This document shows, piece after piece, positions 8,745 through 19,400 of a stretch of 64,000 nucleotides of DNA. Source of the DNA: CAYQQJ01 sp964419935 (GTDB lineage: Bacteria; Pseudomonadota; Gammaproteobacteria; Pseudomonadales; Cellvibrionaceae); contig CAYQQJ010000002.1 of the NCBI GenBank assembly GCA_964419935.1, forward strand, positions 158,182 to 222,181, read 5' to 3'. A program made the position numbers and the translations under genes. Numbering within the stretch: position 1 is the stretch's first letter; each line of letters begins with the position of its first letter. Under the pieces are notes generated by a model that made no database searches, was not told where the DNA came from, and saw only the letters and a list, made by a program, of their open reading frames with translations.

Positions 8745-9140
8745 ATGGACGCAAATCTTGAACACCTGAAGGTTATGGTGATTGATGACAGCAAGACCAT
8801 TCGCCGAACAGCGGAAACCTTGTTGAAAAAGGTTGGCTGTACCGTGGTAACCGCAACCGATGGTTTTGACGCCCTGGCCAAAATTGCCGATACCCGGCCG
8901 GACATTATTTTTGTGGATATTATGATGCCGCGGCTCGACGGCTACCAAACCTGTGCTTTAATTAAGAACAACAGTGAATTCAAGTCCACGCCCGTCATCA
9001 TGCTGTCCAGTAAAGACGGTCTGTTCGATAAAGCCAAGGGCAGAATCGTCGGGTCGGATCAATATCTGACCAAGCCGTTCAGTAAAGGTGAGTTGATAGG
9101 CGCCATTGAGGCTCATGTCAAAGTTGCTCGCGTGAGCTAA
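8745..9140 (+). CDS. pilG: Twitching motility response regulator PilG
   Basis: PilG is a CheY-like single-domain receiver that relays the Pil-Chp signal to pilus extension and cAMP control in Pseudomonas. It has 131 residues. The acidic pocket is D14-D15, the phospho-acceptor is D58 (FVDIMMPRLDGY), the switch region reads VIMLSSKDGLFDKAKG and the conserved lysine is K110 (YLTKPFS). It opens the plus-strand cluster, with pilH starting 59 bp downstream. Confidence 0.96.
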   Translation: MDANLEHLKVMVIDDSKTIRRTAETLLKKVGCTVVTATDGFDALAKIADTRPDIIFVDIMMPRLDGYQTCALIKNNSEFKSTPVIMLSSKDGLFDKAKGRIVGSDQYLTKPFSKGELIGAIEAHVKVARVS

Positions 9141-9199
9141 GGGATGTTGGGCAGGACGCAGTAATTAATTTAAATCCGGACTTAACATTTGGGGGTTCC

Positions 9200-9562
9200 A
9201 TGGCAAAAGTTCTTATCGTTGACGATTCGCCCACCGAGACCTACAAGCTCACCAGCTTGTTGGAAAAGCACGGTCATGTCGTCACTGCAGCAAGTAACGG
9301 CGAAGACGGTGTTGCCGACGCGAAGCGCGATCAGCCCGATGTGGTGCTGATGGATATTGTTATGCCGGGCCTCAACGGTTTCCAGGCGACGCGCCAGCTC
9401 AGCAAGGCACCCGAAACCGCTCACATTCCCGTCATCATAGTGACAACCAAAGATCAGGAAACAGACCGTGTTTGGGGCATGCGCCAGGGCGCGAAGGCCT
9501 ATTTGACCAAACCTATCGTCGAAAAAGAACTGATTGATGTTATCGCCAGCGTTATCAGCTAA
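9200..9562 (+). CDS. pilH: Twitching motility response regulator PilH
   Basis: PilH is the second CheY-like receiver of the Pil-Chp pathway, linked to pilus retraction or to acting as a phosphate sink. It has 120 residues, with D8-D9 in the acidic pocket, phospho-acceptor D52 (LMDIVMPGLNGF), the VIIVTTKDQETDRVWG switch region and K104 (AYLTKPI). A GGGGG-rich ribosome binding site lies upstream of the ATG. pilI follows after 24 bp. Confidence 0.96.
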   Translation: MAKVLIVDDSPTETYKLTSLLEKHGHVVTAASNGEDGVADAKRDQPDVVLMDIVMPGLNGFQATRQLSKAPETAHIPVIIVTTKDQETDRVWGMRQGAKAYLTKPIVEKELIDVIASVIS

Positions 9563-9586
9563 GACTTCAGCGGGTATACGAGAATA

Positions 9587-10129
9587 ATGACAGAACAAAC
9601 CGCGTTTCACGTTCTTGCGAGCCTCGCCGCAACCAGTCGTCAATCTGCCCGAGGACTGCCGGCCCAGGTGGACGTGGTGCCACGCTGGAGTGGCGTGGGC
9701 TTTTCCTTCATGGGATTTCAGTTTGTCACGCCCATCGGGCAAGTGGCTGAGCTTTTGGAAGTGCCGCCTTCCACCCGCTTGCCGGGCGTTCATCCATGGG
9801 TCGTTGGTTTGTCCAACGTCCGCGGGCGGCTGTTACCGTTGTTTGATCTGGCGATGTTCTATGGTGGGAAGCTGGCGGGCCTGCGCAAGCAGCATCGGGT
9901 ACTGGTTGTCGAGACGGACAAGCTCTACAGCGGCTTGTTGGTCGACAGGGCGTTTGGCATGCAGCACTTCTCAGTCGACAGCTTTGCCGAGGGCGCAGAG
10001 GATTTGCCGGAGAGCCTGCAGCCATACACTCAAGGGTCCTACCGGGATGCGTCCGGGACCAGCTGGTTTGTATTCAATGTGGCGGCATTGGTCGATGAGC
10101 CACGCTTTGCCAATGCTGCCCTGGTGTGA
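9587..10129 (+). CDS. pilI: CheW-like coupling protein PilI
   Basis: PilI is the CheW-domain adaptor that couples the PilJ receptor to the ChpA kinase. It has 180 residues. After a 40-residue N-terminal extension, the CheW domain runs from about residue 45 (FQFVTPIGQVAELLEVP, LPGVHPWVVGLSNVRGRLLPLFDLAMF) to WFVFNVAALVDEPRF. The position between pilH and pilJ is the conserved order. Confidence 0.95.
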   Translation: MTEQTAFHVLASLAATSRQSARGLPAQVDVVPRWSGVGFSFMGFQFVTPIGQVAELLEVPPSTRLPGVHPWVVGLSNVRGRLLPLFDLAMFYGGKLAGLRKQHRVLVVETDKLYSGLLVDRAFGMQHFSVDSFAEGAEDLPESLQPYTQGSYRDASGTSWFVFNVAALVDEPRFANAALV

Positions 10130-10277
10130 CCTACAGGTGGAGTTAACCGTTGGCAGGTTGACAGATGTACAACCGCGGGGCTGTCTCCGTGAAGATCGCA
10201 GAAATATGAGTTTGATTTACAGGGTACTTCCGTAAATATAAAGATACACGGGCAATGATTCGCTTGGGAGCGTTGGT

Positions 10278-12497
10278 ATGAAGACAAAGTCTAGTGGCCT
10301 CATTTCGCGGCCAAAATCAAACCCGGTGCTGGCGTTACTGGTATTTGCGCTGATCGGGTTTGTCGCCCTGATGGGGTTGATTATCTACGTCCTGTTCCGG
10401 GACGCGGCCAGAGACCAGGATTACCTGCAGTACACCGCGGAATTGCGGGCACTGTCATATCGGGTGACGACACTGTCGCGGGACGCCACGTCCGGTAACA
10501 GTGCGGCATTTTCCGAGCTGCGCGGTGTGACCACGGAAATGGACACGACCTGGCAGCAGTTGAAAGCCAGCGATCGCCAGACCCGTGAAGCCCTTGCTGC
10601 GGAAATGAATGCCTATGATCAAGTCTGGAGCCGCATTCAACAGAACTCGCGCATCATTACCGACAATGAAGAAACCATCGTCTTCCTGCACGACGTAGCG
10701 ACTACCCTGAACGAATCACTGCCGGAACTTCAGGCAGAGCATAACAATATTGTCGAAATCCTGCTCGAGAATGACGCGCCAGCGGACCAGGTGTCCGTGG
10801 CACAGATGCAATCCTGGCGCGCCGAGCGTATCGGTCGTAACGTGGATAAAATGCTGCGCGGCGGTGAAGGTGTTGTTCAGGCCGCGGACCAGTTCAACCT
10901 GGACGCCAGCCTCTTCGGGCGTGTTTTGCAAGGTATGATCAACGGCGACATGGCCATGGGTATCTCTCAGGTAACCAACCCTGAGGCTCGCGAAAGTCTT
11001 GCTGAAATTGCCGAACTGTTCGAATTTGTCAGCGGCTCGGTCCGCGAAATCTTTGAAGCTTCCCCGGCACTGTTCAGTGCTCGCCAGGCGACTAACGAAA
11101 TTCTCGACGACAGCCCACTGCTGCTGGAAAACCTGGCGAACCTGGCGGACAAAATTGCTGTGCTGCCCAGCACGCGAACCGTAAACAGTTATGCCCTGAT
11201 GGGTGTGGGTGGCCTCGCGCTTCTGTGTCTGTTGTTGATTTTCGTCCAGTACAACCAGGCAACCAAGCGTCGCTTGATGGAAACCCGCGAGACCAACGAG
11301 AAAAACCAGAACGCGATTCTGCGACTGCTCGATGAACTCGCCGATCTGGCGGATGGTGACCTGACAACCACAGCGACGGTAACGGAAGATTTCACCGGCG
11401 CCATTGCCGACTCCATCAACTACACCGTTGACCAGCTGCGCGTGCTGGTATCGCGAATCAATGAAACCTCTGCCAAGGTATCAGCCGCATCTCAGGAAAC
11501 CCAGCAAACAGCTTTGCATCTGGCTGAAGCTTCCGAGCATCAGGCGCAGGAAATTGCCGGTGCGTCTGCTGCGGTCAACGAGATGGCGGTCACTATCGAT
11601 CAGGTTTCTGCCAACGCCTCCGAATCCGCAGGCGTTGCGGAGCGCTCCGTATCCATTGCCAAGAATGGCGCCAAAGTGGTGCAAAACACCATTCACGGGA
11701 TGGACACCATTCGCGAACAGATTCAGGACACGTCAAAACGTATCAAACGACTGGGTGAGTCCTCCCAGGAGATTGGTGACATCGTAAGTTTGATTAACGA
11801 TATTGCCGACCAAACGAACATCCTCGCGTTGAATGCCGCGATTCAGGCGTCCATGGCCGGTGACGCCGGTCGAGGCTTTGCGGTGGTAGCGGATGAGGTA
11901 CAGCGGCTGGCGGAGCGTTCTGCTACAGCGACCAAACAGATCGAAACTCTGGTTAAGACGATCCAGAACGATACCAACGAAGCCGTAACCTCGATGGAGC
12001 AAACAACCTCTGAAGTGGTACGCGGTGCCCGCCTGGCACAGGATGCGGGTGTTGCTCTGGAAGAAATCGAATCCGTATCCGCGAACCTGGCGGAATTGAT
12101 TCAGAACATCTCCAACGCGGCGCGCCAACAGGCGTCATCCGCAGGCCATATCTCGAACACGATGAACGTGATTCAGGAAATTACCTCCCAGACCTCAGCC
12201 GGTACCAACGCCACGGCGAATGCGATCGGAAATCTGGCGGCCATGGCACTGGATCTGCGCGAATCCGTTACCGGCTTCAAGCTGCCCGAAGAAGTGAGCG
12301 ACAGCGAAAGCTACGTTCATGTTGGCGGTAGCCACTCCGGTGATGACGATGGCGCTGATGGAGTTGAAATGGAAGATGACGAAGTCATCGATCTGTCGCT
12401 CGACGATGCCCTTGGCTATGACGAGGATGAAGATGACGACATCACGCTGCTGCGCAACGAGGCGGTAAATGAACACAGCGTTCACGCCAAGTCGTAA
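10278..12497 (+). CDS. pilJ: Twitching motility methyl-accepting chemoreceptor PilJ
   Basis: PilJ is the transmembrane chemoreceptor of the Pil-Chp system. In its 739 residues, TM1 is at about 16-39, a helical periplasmic PilJ-type domain spans about 40-300, TM2 is at about 304-324, a HAMP region follows, and then a long cytoplasmic coiled coil. The signalling tip, near residues 500-550, reads DIADQTNILALNAAIQASMAGDAGRGFAVVADEVQRLAERSA when joined from its parts. The C-terminal 70 residues are very acidic (GDDDGADGVEMEDDEV and later DEDEDDD), an unusual tail with no obvious methyl-site pentapeptide. A weak GGGAG ribosome binding site precedes the ATG. Confidence 0.95.
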   Translation: MKTKSSGLISRPKSNPVLALLVFALIGFVALMGLIIYVLFRDAARDQDYLQYTAELRALSYRVTTLSRDATSGNSAAFSELRGVTTEMDTTWQQLKASDRQTREALAAEMNAYDQVWSRIQQNSRIITDNEETIVFLHDVATTLNESLPELQAEHNNIVEILLENDAPADQVSVAQMQSWRAERIGRNVDKMLRGGEGVVQAADQFNLDASLFGRVLQGMINGDMAMGISQVTNPEARESLAEIAELFEFVSGSVREIFEASPALFSARQATNEILDDSPLLLENLANLADKIAVLPSTRTVNSYALMGVGGLALLCLLLIFVQYNQATKRRLMETRETNEKNQNAILRLLDELADLADGDLTTTATVTEDFTGAIADSINYTVDQLRVLVSRINETSAKVSAASQETQQTALHLAEASEHQAQEIAGASAAVNEMAVTIDQVSANASESAGVAERSVSIAKNGAKVVQNTIHGMDTIREQIQDTSKRIKRLGESSQEIGDIVSLINDIADQTNILALNAAIQASMAGDAGRGFAVVADEVQRLAERSATATKQIETLVKTIQNDTNEAVTSMEQTTSEVVRGARLAQDAGVALEEIESVSANLAELIQNISNAARQQASSAGHISNTMNVIQEITSQTSAGTNATANAIGNLAAMALDLRESVTGFKLPEEVSDSESYVHVGGSHSGDDDGADGVEMEDDEVIDLSLDDALGYDEDEDDDITLLRNEAVNEHSVHAKS

Positions 12498-12518
12498 ACA
12501 GGGGAGTCGATAGACCCA

Positions 12519-13367
12519 ATGGTTTGGTCTTTGCAGTCAGCGCCGAGGCTTACCGATCAGCAGTTCGATCAGTGGAGCAAGTTGCTTGAAGAGCGAGCGG
12601 GCATTTTTCTGGGCGACCACCAGCGCGTGTTTTTGCAAACCCAAGTTGCAATGCGCATGCGTGAGCTCGGTCAGGATGACTATTCCTCTTACTACCGGCG
12701 GGTTCTCGACGGCGTCTCCGGCATGGTGGAGTGGAGCGTGCTTATCGATCGTCTGGTGGTTAAGGAAACCTCGTTTTTCCGCCACAAGCCATCCATTAAT
12801 GCCGTGTGCAACCATCTGCAGCAGCGTATCAATAATCAGGCCCTGGACAGCAGTTACGATGTCTGGAGTGTTGGTTGTGCGTCGGGTGAAGAACCCTACT
12901 CCCTGGCCATGATCATCAATGACTGCTTTGAATACGCACGCATGGATCCTTACTACGGCGTGACCGCAACCGACATCAGCAGTGCGGCACTGGCACTGGC
13001 CCGTAAAGGAACCTACTCCCCGCGCAAGCTGGAGAACCTGGAGAGCCATTTCAGGCAGCGCTATTTCACGCCGACAGCCGATGGCAAATTTCAGATAAAT
13101 ACCCGGTTGCAGGATCGCGTTTGTTTTAACAAGGCTAATGTGCTGAACATCAAGGAAATGCCCAGCGTGAAGCTGGACGTTATTTTCTGCCAGAACGTCC
13201 TGGTGTATTTCCGTCGTTGGTTGCGCCAGGAAATTATGAACACGTTTGTGGAACGCATGAAACCGGGTGGACTGTTGATCGTCGGGTTAGGCGAGGTTGT
13301 GGAGTGGAACCACCCACGAATGCAGCGGCTCGCTGTCGATGACGTGCAAGCCTATATTCATAAATAA
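12519..13367 (+). CDS. pilK: CheR-type chemoreceptor methyltransferase PilK
   Basis: PilK uses S-adenosylmethionine to methylate receptor glutamates, presumably on PilJ. The 282-residue protein has an N-terminal CheR alpha domain and a methyltransferase domain with the SAM motif WSVGCASGEEPYSLAMI. YYGVTATDISSAALALARKGTYSPRKL and LDVIFCQNVLVYFRRWLRQEIMN follow, with a closing GGLLIVGLGEVVEW. The gene starts 21 bp after pilJ and ends 42 bp before chpA. Confidence 0.95.
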   Translation: MVWSLQSAPRLTDQQFDQWSKLLEERAGIFLGDHQRVFLQTQVAMRMRELGQDDYSSYYRRVLDGVSGMVEWSVLIDRLVVKETSFFRHKPSINAVCNHLQQRINNQALDSSYDVWSVGCASGEEPYSLAMIINDCFEYARMDPYYGVTATDISSAALALARKGTYSPRKLENLESHFRQRYFTPTADGKFQINTRLQDRVCFNKANVLNIKEMPSVKLDVIFCQNVLVYFRRWLRQEIMNTFVERMKPGGLLIVGLGEVVEWNHPRMQRLAVDDVQAYIHK

Positions 13368-13409
13368 ACACGTACCTAAACACATACCTAAACAATAGGA
13401 ACTTCCACT

Positions 13410-16400
13410 ATGGGAGATACGCGTAACTATGCAGCCCTGGAGTGGGTGATTGGTGAAATTGAGGATACCCTCAAGGAAGCCAGGCAAGCTCTGGAGGCCT
13501 ATGTCGAGGATCCCAAAGACTCGACTCGCATACGTTTTTGCCTGACCCATATTCATCAAGTGCACGGCACGCTGCAAATGGTGGAATTCCACGGTGCGTC
13601 ACTGTTGGCTGAAGAAATGGAGCAGCTGGCCCAGGCATTGATTGGTGATGCTGTATCGAGTGCGGCCGAAGCGCACGAAGTGCTGATGCGTTCCTTGCTG
13701 CAACTGCCTATCTATTTGGACCATGTCAAGAACCGCCGCGATGATCACCCCGGCGTCATTCTGCCGTTGCTCAACGATTTGCGCGCCGTACGCAAGCAGG
13801 GCTATCTCAGTGAAACCAACCTTTTCGCACCGGATCTGACGCCCGCGCAACACCCGAGTGGCGCACGCCACCCGGTGACCGCTGACGCTCAGAAACTGAA
13901 GCCGGTTTTGCAAAAACTCCGGGAAATGTACCAGTTTGCGGCAGCCAGTGTGCTGCGTGGCGTGAAGGTCGAAGAAAACCTGGAATACCTGAACAAGGTC
14001 TGCACCCGGCTCGAGAGCCTGACGGCCGGTACGCGCAGTTTCCCCATTTGGAACGTTGCGGCGGCCATGACCGAGGGGCTGGTGCGTGACGATATTGAGC
14101 TGAGTGTGGCGGTGCGGGGCCTGCTGCGGCACCTGGCCCGCGAACTGCGCGTCTTGACCGAGGGCAGCCCTGAATCGCTCAACAAACCGGTGCGCTTGAG
14201 CCTGCTCAAGAATCTTTTGTATTACGTGGCCCGCGCCGATGACGGCGGCGAGCGCATCAACAAGATCAAAGCCGCCTACCAGCTGAACACGGCGCTGCTG
14301 TACGGCGACACCTCTGGACACACATCGGATAAAGACTTCATTTCGGCACCGGACCCGGAAGCCATTCGCTCCGTTGTGGTCGCTCTTCAGGATGAAATCA
14401 ACTCCGTCAAACACATACTCGATATTTCCCTGACCGGTCAGGGTGGCCTTGACGAGTTGGCCGAAGTGCTGCCGATCGTCAAGCGCATTGCCGATACCCT
14501 TGCCGTTCTCGGTATCGGGGATTTACGCAAGCAAATCATGTTGCAGCACGAAGCGCTGAGTGACATTTGCACATCCGGAACGCTCGACGAAGATCGGTTG
14601 ATGCAGGTTGCCGGACGTATTATTGAGATCGAGCATCGCCTGCAAGCTGTTGCCAAAGGTGCCGGTAAAAACCGGGATCTGTCGTCGGTGGATGAGCGTG
14701 GTATTGAAATCGACCAGGCAAAAAGTGCGGTACTGGCGGAATGTCAGAAAGGCCTTGAGCAGGCTAAAGACGCTATTGTGGAGTACATCGCATCCAAGTG
14801 GGATGCGACACATCTTGCGAACGTGTCCGGTTTGATGAACAACATTCGCGGCGGCCTGGAAATGATTCCGCTGCCGCGTCCAGCCGCAATAGTGGATACC
14901 TGTGGCCGCTACATTCAGGAGCAACTGCTCGACGCACAGATCACACCGGACTGGCAGACCCTCGACAGCCTTGCCGACACCATTGCCAGCGTGGACTACT
15001 ACCTGGAACGTCTGCGCGAAGATCGGGAAGAAGATCTCGACGGGTTGCTGACCATCGCTCAGCAAAGTATTGGCGCTCTGGGCTACGCCGTGCCGGACAC
15101 AACTGTTACCTCACCCGGCGTTGTTGCGGCTGATGCTACCGATAGTGAAAGCACACAGGCGCCTGCCGAGGACTTTACCGAGACGGCAAGCATTGCGGAC
15201 GAGCGTCCACTTGTTGATGATGCAGCGGTGGAACCGGACGCCTTTGCTTCTGTCGCAGAACCTGAGGTGGCAGCCGAGCAGCCGCTTGAATCGGAACCTG
15301 CCGCCGAATCAGATGAAACCATTGGCCTTGCCGGTGATGATGACACTGCCGTTGGCAGCGAATTTGCGGAGCCAGAGCTCGTCAGTGAAACTGATGAAGC
15401 CCGTCATATTGAAAATACAGCCGACGAGGCGCCCGCTGAAACCGACGAGCCAGTCGAGGGCGGCGTGGCTGAGGCCAGTACGCCGGTCGCTGAAGACGTT
15501 GAAGAAGAAAGCGACATTGACGATGAGATCGTAGAGATCTTCATCGAAGAGGCGGGTGAAGTACAGGAAACTCTTGCAGAGTTCTTCCCCCTTTGGCGCG
15601 ACAATCTCCAGGACCAGGACAGTCTCACCATTGTTCGCCGTGCCTTCCACACCCTCAAGGGCAGTGGCCGCATGGTCAACGCCCGTGATATTGGTGAGCT
15701 CGGTTGGTCCATCGAGAACATGCTCAACCGGGTACTTGACAGCACAATTACCCCTCAGGATGAACACTTTGCCCTTATTGAAATGGTGCTGGATGTTCTG
15801 CCGGATCTGGTCAAGGCGTTTGAAGCCCGCAGCGGCAACCCCCATAAAGCGCTGACGGAACAATATATGGCGTGGGCGTTTGCCGCCGCCGACGGTGACT
15901 TGCCGGCGGACTTGCGTCGCGCCGCGGGCCGCTGGCTGCAGGGTGAGGGACGCTCGGAGCCGCAAGAATCCAAAGTTATGGAAGTTGTGAGCGCCGATGA
16001 AGTGTCGCCTCCCGCGTCGTCTGTGACAGCGGATGATAGCGACGATGACACCGATGACCTTGTGCTTTGGGAAATATTTGCGTCAGAAGCTCAGTCCCAC
16101 TTGGCAACCGTTGAGGCGTTCGTGCAGCAAATGGAAGAGGCAGCGCCTATCTATGCGCCGCCTAGTGACGATATGCAGCGCGCGTTGCACACGCTCAAGG
16201 GCAGCGCGCATATGGCCCATGTCACGCCAATTGCGCAGTTGGCTACCCCGTTTGAAAGCTTCGTCAAGGAGCTGCGGGCCTACCAGGTCAACCTGAATGA
16301 AGACATCCTGCAGCTGATCAAGGATGGCGTCGACTACACCCGTGAAGGTCTGGAAGCCATTGAACATGGTCAGCAGGTGGAGCTGCCCAAGTTGCCTCAA

Positions 16401-19400
16401 TTCCTGGCGCGTACCGCAGAGCTGCGGGAGCTGGCGGTCGGACCCTTGGTCCGCCAGAAGGAGATGGAGCGCGACGGCCAGAAACAGGTGGACCCGCGTC
16501 TGTTGTCCATCTTTATGGCGGAAGAGATGCGTTTGTTGTTGGACGCCGACAAGATCCTTGATCGCTGGCAGTCCAACCTGGGCGACCGTTCCGAGATCGC
16601 GCCCCTGGTTGCGGAGCTGACTACACTGCAAACCGGCGCCACCCAGGCGAACCTGCCGGAAATGGCGGACCTGAGTCAGGTGTTGCGGGAAATCTATCAT
16701 CATTGTTTCATCGGCAGTCTGGAGCCGGACTCTGCGGTGCTGGCTGAGCTTCAGCAAGGCCATAACGTGCTTCTCGACCTGGTGGACGCTGTGGCCGCAG
16801 GGCAGAATCTGCGCCCCCTCGACGCCGCACTGATGGCGAGATTAACAGGTTTTTTGGACACCAGCGGCGGCGAAGCTGCTGCTGAAGAAATAGAGTTTTC
16901 GGCTGCCCCGAACGAAGATGGTGGCGAAAGCGATAACAGTATTGATAGCGGCAATGACACCAGTGCGGATGCGGCCTGGAGTTCCGATACGTCGGAAGAA
17001 TTCGACGGTGCGGCGCTGGAAGAGATTGATTACGCGTCCTTTGCGACAGAGGCTGATGCAGAAGCAGAACCTGGCCTGTCCACAACGGAAACTACTTTCG
17101 AGCTGGCTGAAACATCGGGTGTTGCTGATGAATGGTCCGTACCGGAAGGCGAGACGGATCTCGACACCACAGAGATTCCGCTGTACGGCGTGGAAGAGGA
17201 GCCGAGCAGCGAGTCAGCTCCGGAAACCATTGAATATGCACTGAATGATGTTGACGAAAGCTCGGATCATTCAGACTTAACTGACGATCAAGCAGACGAG
17301 TCCGAACGCCTGCCCGACCTGGAAAATGGGCTCCTTCAAGACGCCGTATCGGAAGTGGAAGGTGATTCCGATTCAGTGTCTAATGAATTCAGTGAAGTCC
17401 CCGTCGACCTGGCGGATACAGGGCATCAGGACCCGGATCTGACGGAAGTCGAATTCGAAGCTGCGGAGCTCGAGGCCTCGGAACTGGATGGCCCGGAACT
17501 GGAATCACCTGAAGTTGAAGATTTGAGCCACGAGTTCGGGAATGCTGAAAGCGTTACATCTGAAGACGAAAGCACTCAAGCCTTTGAAGGCGACGCTGAG
17601 GGGGCGGATCCAAGTGTTGAAGGCTCTGACCTTGACGACGACAGTATCTTTGACGGCGCCGATTTGGATCTCCAGGAGGTTGATTCCGAGCAGCTGAATG
17701 AGGCCTTTGAACATTCTTCAGACGAATCCGATCTGGATTCCACAGCGCGAGCCGCGGCGGAAGACAGCGACTATCAGAGCGACAATTTGCCGGATGTTGA
17801 ACCAGCCGCTGAAATAGTGGTTGAAGATGAGCAAGACGAAGCCGCCGGTGGACAACCCGAAAGTTTCGCAGCCGCTGATTCCGGTCCGGCCCCATCGCTG
17901 CTGAATGTGGATCACGAAGATTACGACGAAGAAATCATCGAGATTTTTCTCGAGGAAGCTGACGAACTCTGTGATGAGCTGGACGATGCCATCAACACCT
18001 GGGAGTCCGATTGGAGTGACAGTGAAAGTCCGGACACCATGGCTCGCGCCCTTCACACTCTCAAAGGGGGTGCACGACTGGCAGGCTTGGCCGCGATTGG
18101 TGATCTGACCCATAACTACGAAACCTATCTTCTTGGCCCCCACGGAAAGGAACCGGACGAAACTTTCTTCAAAACGATACAAACGTTCCAGGACAAATTG
18201 CTGCGCAATGTTCGCGCCGTGCGTGCCGAACTGGCGGGTGAGGTGCTGCCGCCAGAAGTCGTTGCGCCTTCAGTTTCCCCTTCATCTGCGCCTTCGCCAG
18301 TGGCAACGGCCGACGAAGAAGCGGCGGAACCGGGTTCTGGAAAGACACCGTCCGCGGGTGATGCTGCCGGTGATGAAGCGCACGGTCAGTCCGTTTCTGC
18401 CGGCGAATCGCCCATGGCAACGGTGGAGTCGGCCAAGGCCAACGTTCTGCCGTTTGCTCCCAAGGCCAAGGAAGCGGCGCATCCCGAGTCTGCTGGCGGC
18501 TTCGGCTCAGGCTTCTCAATGCCCAGCGGTGGTGGTGGGAATCAGGCCGCGGCTCAGGCCGCCCCCCGTCGTTCTGGTCCTCAAGAGGTCATCAAGATAT
18601 CCGCGGACCTGCTGGAAGAGCTGGTGAACCTTGCCGGGGAAACGTCCATTAGCCGCGGACGACTGGAGACCCAGATCAACGACCTGGGCGGCGCCATTGA
18701 CGAAATCGACGGTACGCTGTCGCGCTTGCAGGAACAGCTTCGTCGCCTGGATATCGAGACGGAAGCGCAGATGGTTTTCCGTCAGGAACAGCTGGCTGAA
18801 CATGAAGAGTTTGATCCGCTGGAAATGGACCGCTACTCCCAGTTGCAGCAGCTGTCGCGCTCGTTGATCGAATCCGCGTCCGACCTGGTGGATTTGAAGT
18901 CAACGCTGACGGACAAGGTTAAAGATACCGAAACGCTTTTGCTGCAGCAGTCCCGGGTCAATACCAACCTTCAGGAAGGCCTTATGCGCTCGCGCATGGT
19001 GCCCTTCTCACGGCTGGTGCCTCGCTTGCGCCGCATAGTGCGACAGGTTGCCGCCGAGCTCGGTAAGGACGTCAGCTTTGAGCTGGAAAATATCGAAGGC
19101 GAGATGGACCGCTCGGTACTGGAGCGCATGGTGGCGCCTCTCGAGCACATGCTGCGCAATGCTGTGGATCATGGCATAGAAACGCCGGCGGATCGCGTTG
19201 CTGCGGGCAAAGCGGAAACCGGCCGTGTTGTTCTCAGCCTGGCCCGCGAAGGCGGTGACGTTCTGTTGCGTCTGGTGGACGACGGCCGCGGCATTGATTT
19301 GCACCGGGTGCGCACCAAAGCTATCGAGCGTGGCCTGATGAGCGAGGACGCTCAACTCACGGACCACGACATCATGCAGTTCATTCTGCATGCCGGTTTC